Of a stretch of 10,688 nt of DNA, positions 6,298 through 10,688 are shown piece by piece. The stretch spans positions 1 to 10,688 of the forward strand of contig JAFDAT010000181.1 in assembly GCA_019313725.1 (NCBI GenBank), written 5' to 3'. This stretch comes from Deltaproteobacteria bacterium. GTDB lineage: Bacteria; Desulfobacterota; Desulfobacteria; Desulfobacterales; B30-G6. Numbering within the stretch: the stretch's first letter is position 1; the number at the start of each line of letters is the position of its first letter. The notes beneath the pieces were generated by a model. The model was not told the DNA's origin and searched no databases. It worked only from the letters and a program-made list of their open reading frames with translations. Made by a program: the position numbers and the translations under genes.

Positions 6298-8552
6298 ACC
6301 TTTACAACCTCGACAGCAACATCATTCATATGCATGTTGGGCTCGTAGATCTTTACCTGCACCGGATTGATCACGTCATGGGTCAGGTGGTTGACGCTGC
6401 CCTCTTCGAACTGGTCGATCCACCAGCCCTGCATGATGTTGACCACGCCGGGGCTGACACCCTCGGACACAACCGCCTTGAGTTTGGTGCGCGCCCGGTC
6501 GTTGTACACCACCACCCTGTCCCCATCAAGGATATCACGCTCCCCGGCGTCCCGGGGATTGATCTCCACCACCGGTTCCGGGTTCATCTCCAGCAATGTA
6601 TCGACATTGGCAAACATGGAGTGGGTCCTGAAGCGGCTGTGGCCCTGAATGAAGGCCAGCGGATATTTTGTCTTTTTACCGGGAACCGGCGATTCCAGGG
6701 GATCCAGCTGGAATGGCAGCGCCTGGTCGTCTTCCACCAGGCCCTCACTGTAAATTTCGATTTTTCCCGAAGGCGTGGAAAGGGGGATGTCAAAGGCCTC
6801 TTCCATCTCGGGAATGGCATTGATGGACATGGCGCCCTCTCTCAGTTTTTCCCGGGTGATACCCTCCATGGAAGGGTCCCTGGAATCAAGCAGCAGGTCC
6901 ACAAAACCGTCCTCACCCCCGGCAAAGTATTCTGAAAAGCCCAGGCGTTCGGCCAGGCCGGCAGCGATGTCAGCATCCGACCGCGATTCATACAGCGGCT
7001 CCATAGCCTTTTGCTGATACTGGACAAAGGGGTAGGGGTGCGGCACCAGGTCTGAAAACTCCAGGTAACTGCATACCGGCAGCAGGATATCCGCGTACCG
7101 GGCTGTCGGTGTCATGAAGAGTTCCGTATCGACGATAAAGTCAAGGTTGGCAAAAACCTCTTTTTCGATTTTACCGCTGTTGGCACACTGGTTCAGAAAA
7201 TTAATAAACGAAAACCATACCGCTTTGACAGGATAGGGCTTGCCGGAAATGATGGCATCGTAAAGCTGTAGAATGCCCAGCCTGGAATAGGATGGTTTGT
7301 CGGGGACAGCCTTTAAAAACGGTTTCCAGTTCAATACCGCCGGCAGATGTCCTCCTTTGAAAGTCGCCATCACATTCCCGGTCACCGTGGCCACGGTCCC
7401 CAGAGCTCTCAGGGAGATATCCCCGTGATAGGTGCGGGTAAAGCCCATGTGGGTTACAAAAATAGTCTCTTCAACCCTTCCGATGCGCTCGGCCAACCGA
7501 ATAATCAGATCCGCGGAAACACCGGTAGTCGCTGCCGCTTTCTCGGGTGTGTATCTCGCGCACAACTCCTTGAGTAGCTGAAAGGCTGTTTTGCACGCAA
7601 TGCCGCTGACCGTGTAGGCTCCCTCGATGGCGGGCACCACCCCCTCGGCCTGGCGCAGAGCAGGGCCATTGCCGGCACTGTCCCAGACAACATATTCCTG
7701 CGCCGCCTCAAGCCCCAGGTCCTGCCCGCGCAGATATTTTCCGGTGTCGTTTCTCACCAGGTAAGGCCCGGTGCTGTGCCTCAATATGAACGGCACGTCG
7801 TGAAGGCCTTTTTTAAAAATGACGTGCATCAGCCCCAGGGCCAGAGCACTGTCCGTTCCCGGCTTGACCCCCAGGTAGGCATCCGCCTTGGACGCTGTGA
7901 CGGTAAACCGGGGGTCGATGACCGCCAGCCGGGCGCCTTTTGCCTTGGCATCCATGATCGGCCGCATCAGGTTGAGCGGCTGGGATTCACCGGGGTTGGC
8001 CCCCCACACCACGACCATATCCGGTTCCGCCTTGCCGGCCAGCAGGTTTCCAAACAGCAGGGCATAGGGAAACTGTGAACCGAATATAACCCGGCTGCCG
8101 CAGGGCAGCCCGGCGTCCCCATAGCCCCAGGCACTGACCCGTGTCGATTGGGTCAGGCTGGCCAATCGCAGATAGGCACCAAATTTGGTGGTGCCTGCAC
8201 CGGGTCCCCCGAGCACCCACCCGATGGAGGGCCAGCCGTGTTCGGCTGCAATGGCCTTGAACTTTTCGGCGATGGTATCCAGGGCTTCATCCCAGGAGAT
8301 TCTTTTAAAATTTCCCTCTCCCCTTTCCCCGACCCTTTTCATGGGATATTTCAGGCGGTCTTTGTGATAGGTGATGTCCAGGCTGGAAAGCCCCCGCAGG
8401 CAGATGCGCCGGTATTTGGGATCCGGAAATTCTGCCGGCTCCACCTTCACCACCCGGCCATCTTTGACGTGCGCCAGAATGCCGCAGGCATCGATGCCGC
8501 AGTGGGCGGGGCAGACGGTTCGGATCAGTTTTGTATCGGATTTTGTTGTCAT
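6291..8552 (-). CDS. Molybdopterin oxidoreductase catalytic subunit with N-terminal [4Fe-4S] site
   Basis: A 753-residue member of the DMSO reductase superfamily. Near the N-terminus C14, C18, C23 and C51 can bind a [4Fe-4S] cluster; the spacing C-x3-C-x4-C-x27-C is slightly wider than the common C-x2/3-C-x3-C. C151 in GLPCGSR is a candidate molybdenum ligand. Bis-MGD-binding patterns include VVWGANPGESQP (181-192), VIDPRF (211-216) and, later, TARYADILLP; the C-terminal dinucleotide-binding domain has QGHSRFRTHSMFAN. There is no Tat signal, so it is cytoplasmic. ATG 8552 follows AAGGAAG. The partner ferredoxin is encoded at 5174-5752. The substrate is not evident; resemblance to thiosulfate reductase, formate dehydrogenase and acetylene hydratase types is only at superfamily level. 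The last codons and stop come from the adjoining repeat. Confidence 0.88.
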   Translation of the reverse strand: MTTKSDTKLIRTVCPAHCGIDACGILAHVKDGRVVKVEPAEFPDPKYRRICLRGLSSLDITYHKDRLKYPMKRVGERGEGNFKRISWDEALDTIAEKFKAIAAEHGWPSIGWVLGGPGAGTTKFGAYLRLASLTQSTRVSAWGYGDAGLPCGSRVIFGSQFPYALLFGNLLAGKAEPDMVVVWGANPGESQPLNLMRPIMDAKAKGARLAVIDPRFTVTASKADAYLGVKPGTDSALALGLMHVIFKKGLHDVPFILRHSTGPYLVRNDTGKYLRGQDLGLEAAQEYVVWDSAGNGPALRQAEGVVPAIEGAYTVSGIACKTAFQLLKELCARYTPEKAAATTGVSADLIIRLAERIGRVEETIFVTHMGFTRTYHGDISLRALGTVATVTGNVMATFKGGHLPAVLNWKPFLKAVPDKPSYSRLGILQLYDAIISGKPYPVKAVWFSFINFLNQCANSGKIEKEVFANLDFIVDTELFMTPTARYADILLPVCSYLEFSDLVPHPYPFVQYQQKAMEPLYESRSDADIAAGLAERLGFSEYFAGGEDGFVDLLLDSRDPSMEGITREKLREGAMSINAIPEMEEAFDIPLSTPSGKIEIYSEGLVEDDQALPFQLDPLESPVPGKKTKYPLAFIQGHSRFRTHSMFANVDTLLEMNPEPVVEINPRDAGERDILDGDRVVVYNDRARTKLKAVVSEGVSPGVVNIMQGWWIDQFEEGSVNHLTHDVINPVQVKIYEPNMHMNDVAVEVVKVK

Positions 8553-8582
8553 TTCACTTCCTTTGAAACAATTCCGTTCAGC

Positions 8583-10424
8583 TTAGAATCTGTACTTACC
8601 CGCTTGAATTGCAGCCTGGATATCGACCGTAACTGGTGTATACGTCGACTCCCCGGGCAGCAGGACATAAATCGCATCGGCCACAATATCCGGATCAAAC
8701 CCCTCCTTTTTCAGATCGACTTTCTTGATCTTGTGGGTCGGTGTACAGGCTAGTTCGGTGTTTAAACGCATGAATTTAGGAACCGCGTACGCAGGCAATG
8801 CACGCTGAAAATGGGCGGCCAGACCGTCGAAATCGAACGCCTCGACATCGCACTCCGGAATTATGGCCACCATTCCGGCACGGCCGTCACCCCCGGGCAT
8901 GGCCACGCCGTAAACCGCTGACAATGAAACCTGATTGAAGCTGTTGGCGACCTTTTCGACTTCGGTAGTCGACACATTTTCACCTTTCCAGCGGAACGTG
9001 TCCCCGGTACGGTCGACAAACTGGATGTGGCCATATCCAATATCCCGGATCAGATCACCGGTGTTGAACCAGGCGTCCCCTCCGGTAAATACATCCCGTA
9101 TGATTTTTGAATCGGTGGCCTTTCTGCTGGAATAGCCCACAAAAGGGTTGTCCTCGGATATCTCGCCCAGCAGCAGGCCGGTTTCACCCAGCCCCACCCG
9201 CTGCATGAACCCGTCCGATCCTTTAAACGGTTCATCTTCCTCCACATCATATTTGACGATGGTGAAAGGGACATTGCAAAATCCCTGGGTGCAGTCAAGA
9301 TTGAGCATATTAACGAAGTAAAGGTTCGACTCCGCGGCACCATATATCTCGAAAACCTTTTTGATGCCGAAACGGTTTTTTAATTTTCTCCAGATGTCGG
9401 GCCTGAGCCCGTTGCCGATAATCTTGGTCAGTGAATTGCTATGGTCATCCGGACGGTCCGACTGGTTCATCAGGTAGCGGCACAACTCCCCGATGTAGCA
9501 CCACGCGGTAACGTTATACCTGCGTACGTCGTCCCAGAATCTGCTGACACTGAATTTACGGCGGATGGCCAGGGCCGAACCATTTAAAAATACGGTCGGC
9601 CAGCTCAGTGCCAGGGCATTGGTGTGAAAAAACGGCAGCGGTACATACATGGTGTCGGTCGGTTTCATGTCGAGAACGATTTTGCCGTTGTAATAAGCAC
9701 CACTCACCAGGCGTTTGTGGATAATGACGGCCGCCTTGGGCATACCGCCGGTGGTGCCCGAGGTAAACACATATGCAATGGGGTCCGCAGGCTTGATATC
9801 GGCTGTCGTCACCGGGTTCACAGGTTCCATTTGTTCGACTGCTCCCTTGAGATCGACATAGCCGTCGGGAGCCGCCGCTTGCCCTTTATCCTGTAAAAAG
9901 TATATCTGCTGGCCGGCGCCCAGCCTTAGATTACCCTTGATCTCCTCAAAGGCATCCAGGACTTCTTCACCTACGATCATCACCTTTGCCGGGTTCAGTG
10001 TCAGACAGTGCACCAGCGAATCGCGGTGCAGGTTGGTATTGATCATGGCATTGACCACCCCGATTTTCGCCATGGCGCTGTACACCATGAGCAGTTCCGG
10101 GCGGTTCTCCAGAAAAACCGCTGCGGTGTCCCCTTTGACCAACCCCTGGGATATGAAATAGTGGGCATACCGGTTGGTCGCTTGGTTGTATTCTTTCCAG
10201 GTGTACTGACCATCGTCGGATTTTATGGCAGCGTTATCGGGAAATCTGTCGGCGGTTTCCTCCAGCATGCTGCCCCAGGACTCCCGGTTCTCGATAGCGA
10301 TATTACCGATGTGTTTGATCGTTTTGATAATACCCGGTAGACGCCACAACAGGGACAGCCTTTTTTGCCAGTACTGGGTTCGGGTTATCAGATCGTCCTT
10401 GCTCACCTTTGAATTTGCCTCCAT
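8583..10424 (-). CDS. Acyl-CoA synthetase (AMP-forming), FATP/FadD type
   Basis: A 613-residue ligase that activates a carboxylic acid with ATP and CoA through an acyl-adenylate. The ATP-binding loop is YVFTSGTTGGMPKAA (218-232); YGAAES lies at 361-366, NTGD at 454-457, the hinge region DRTGDTFRWKGENVSTTEVE at 471-490 and the C-terminal catalytic lysine region PTHKIKKVDLKKEGFD at 562-577. The last two resemble the fatty-acid transport protein / very-long-chain synthetase branch, which also includes bile-acid and steroid side-chain ligases. Residues 22-40 form a mildly hydrophobic segment that may touch the membrane. Length is as expected for the branch. ATG 10424 has AAGGGG 7 bases upstream. 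As the first gene of the cluster, 30 bases before the Mo gene, it defines the entry step. Chain type cannot be told from sequence alone. Confidence 0.93.
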   Translation of the reverse strand: MEANSKVSKDDLITRTQYWQKRLSLLWRLPGIIKTIKHIGNIAIENRESWGSMLEETADRFPDNAAIKSDDGQYTWKEYNQATNRYAHYFISQGLVKGDTAAVFLENRPELLMVYSAMAKIGVVNAMINTNLHRDSLVHCLTLNPAKVMIVGEEVLDAFEEIKGNLRLGAGQQIYFLQDKGQAAAPDGYVDLKGAVEQMEPVNPVTTADIKPADPIAYVFTSGTTGGMPKAAVIIHKRLVSGAYYNGKIVLDMKPTDTMYVPLPFFHTNALALSWPTVFLNGSALAIRRKFSVSRFWDDVRRYNVTAWCYIGELCRYLMNQSDRPDDHSNSLTKIIGNGLRPDIWRKLKNRFGIKKVFEIYGAAESNLYFVNMLNLDCTQGFCNVPFTIVKYDVEEDEPFKGSDGFMQRVGLGETGLLLGEISEDNPFVGYSSRKATDSKIIRDVFTGGDAWFNTGDLIRDIGYGHIQFVDRTGDTFRWKGENVSTTEVEKVANSFNQVSLSAVYGVAMPGGDGRAGMVAIIPECDVEAFDFDGLAAHFQRALPAYAVPKFMRLNTELACTPTHKIKKVDLKKEGFDPDIVADAIYVLLPGESTYTPVTVDIQAAIQAGKYRF

Positions 10425-10494
10425 TTAACAACCCCTTGTAACACCTATTGCCATTCATTTTTTTCCCTGAAGAAATCCTTCCCGGGTGTAAAGG

Positions 10495-10568
10495 GGATCC
10501 GGGTAAGTGTAGATACCCGGGTCCAGAGGGCCCGGCACTGGATGCTCCCTGGAAGGGAGTATCTACAC
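10495..10568. promoter_or_regulatory. Structured leader: three-way junction with competing stem
   Basis: A perfect 10-base inverted repeat GTGTAGATAC (10507-10516) and GTATCTACAC (10559-10568) encloses two hairpins. One is an 8-bp stem at 10517-10535 with an AGA loop and one T-G pair. The other is a 6-bp stem CTCCCT/AGGGAG at 10545-10559 with a GGA loop. G10559 can serve either the outer stem or the second hairpin. An alternative 11-bp stem, 10495-10505 with 10514-10524 (one T-G pair, 8-base loop), uses part of both the outer stem and the first hairpin, so the two folds exclude each other. The structure lies about 70 bases upstream of the synthetase start. It might be a leader RNA switch, a DNA structure tied to the adjacent repeat, or a small RNA on either strand. 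It has no T run and is not a simple terminator. Confidence 0.5.
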
Positions 10569-10584
10569 CATAACATATGAGTGT

Positions 10585-10688
10585 CTAAAGTGAACTAAAG
10601 TGCCTAAAGTTAAGGAATTCTATCTTTTTTATAAATGGCAGAGCGTAGCGATTCATCAACTTTAGATCACTTATAATTTTAGATCACT
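10585..10688. repeat. Gene-less copy of the CTAAAGTG element (reaches window edge)
   Basis: The left part has CTAAAGTGAA (10585-10594), CTAAAGTGC (10595-10603), CTAAAGTTAAGG (10604-10615) and ATTCTATC (10617-10624). The right part has AGAGCGTAGCGA (10640-10651), TCAACTTTAG and a terminal ACTTATAATTTTAGATCACT. These match, in the same order, the two flanks of the four-helix-bundle gene (5821-5860 and 6237 onward), but only 13 bases, ttttttataaatg, separate them instead of about 375. The right end may extend beyond the window. Confidence 0.7.

Noticed and set aside
10455..10490. Intrinsic terminator near the T run at 10457-10464
   Set aside because: A weak hairpin is nearby, but the T run precedes it on the plus strand and would be an A run after it on the minus strand, so it fits a terminator in neither direction.
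10507..10568. Integron attC site or tRNA
   Set aside because: The folded shape has three arms, but the conserved attC core sites are absent, and there is no anticodon arm, T-loop sequence or CCA-end geometry of a tRNA.

Overview
The window is a single leftward (minus-strand) gene cluster for uptake or export, CoA activation and oxidation of a carboxylic acid. It looks like part of an anaerobic, probably sulfate-reducing, Desulfobacterota genome. That placement is inferred from the mix of acyl-CoA dehydrogenases, a cytoplasmic molybdopterin/[4Fe-4S] enzyme pair and a small four-cysteine protein. No rRNA or other marker gene is present to confirm it.

In order of transcription (right to left): a FATP/FadD-type acyl-CoA synthetase (10424-8583); a molybdopterin oxidoreductase (8552-6291); a four-helix-bundle (S23/IVS-type) protein inside a repeat-bounded element (about 6297-5782); a DmsB-like four-cluster ferredoxin (5752-5174); an intact acyl-CoA dehydrogenase (5005-3911); a second acyl-CoA dehydrogenase broken by a frameshift plus apparent deletion near its N-terminus (3842-2729); a small CxxC/CxxxC protein (2720-2451, GTG start); a PaaI-like hotdog thioesterase (2435-2010); and an MFS transporter (1958-744). 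From the dehydrogenases to the transporter the spacings are short (8-68 bases), as in an operon. A 168-base gap before the intact dehydrogenase and a 264-base leader before the synthetase are the likeliest places for control elements. Genes for the electron-transferring flavoprotein that acyl-CoA dehydrogenases need are not in the window.

The working model, which is inference, is this: the synthetase makes a CoA thioester, one or both dehydrogenases oxidise it, the Mo/Fe-S pair carries out a further unidentified redox step in the cytoplasm, the thioesterase releases free acid from stalled or end-product thioesters, and the transporter moves the acid across the membrane.

The non-coding parts are the most unusual. 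(1) The four-helix-bundle gene is bounded by inverted arrays of CTAAAGTG-type units and sits between the genes for the Mo subunit and its Fe-S partner; its repeat even supplies the Mo gene's stop codon. (2) A shortened copy of the same element without the gene lies at the right edge (10585-10688), just upstream of the operon. (3) Between that copy and the synthetase is a 62-base three-way-junction fold (10507-10568) that overlaps a mutually exclusive 11-bp stem (10495-10524). (4) The left 743 bases are AT-richer and hold the decayed C-terminus of an ISAzo13-type transposase (499-723) pointing tail-to-tail at the transporter gene.
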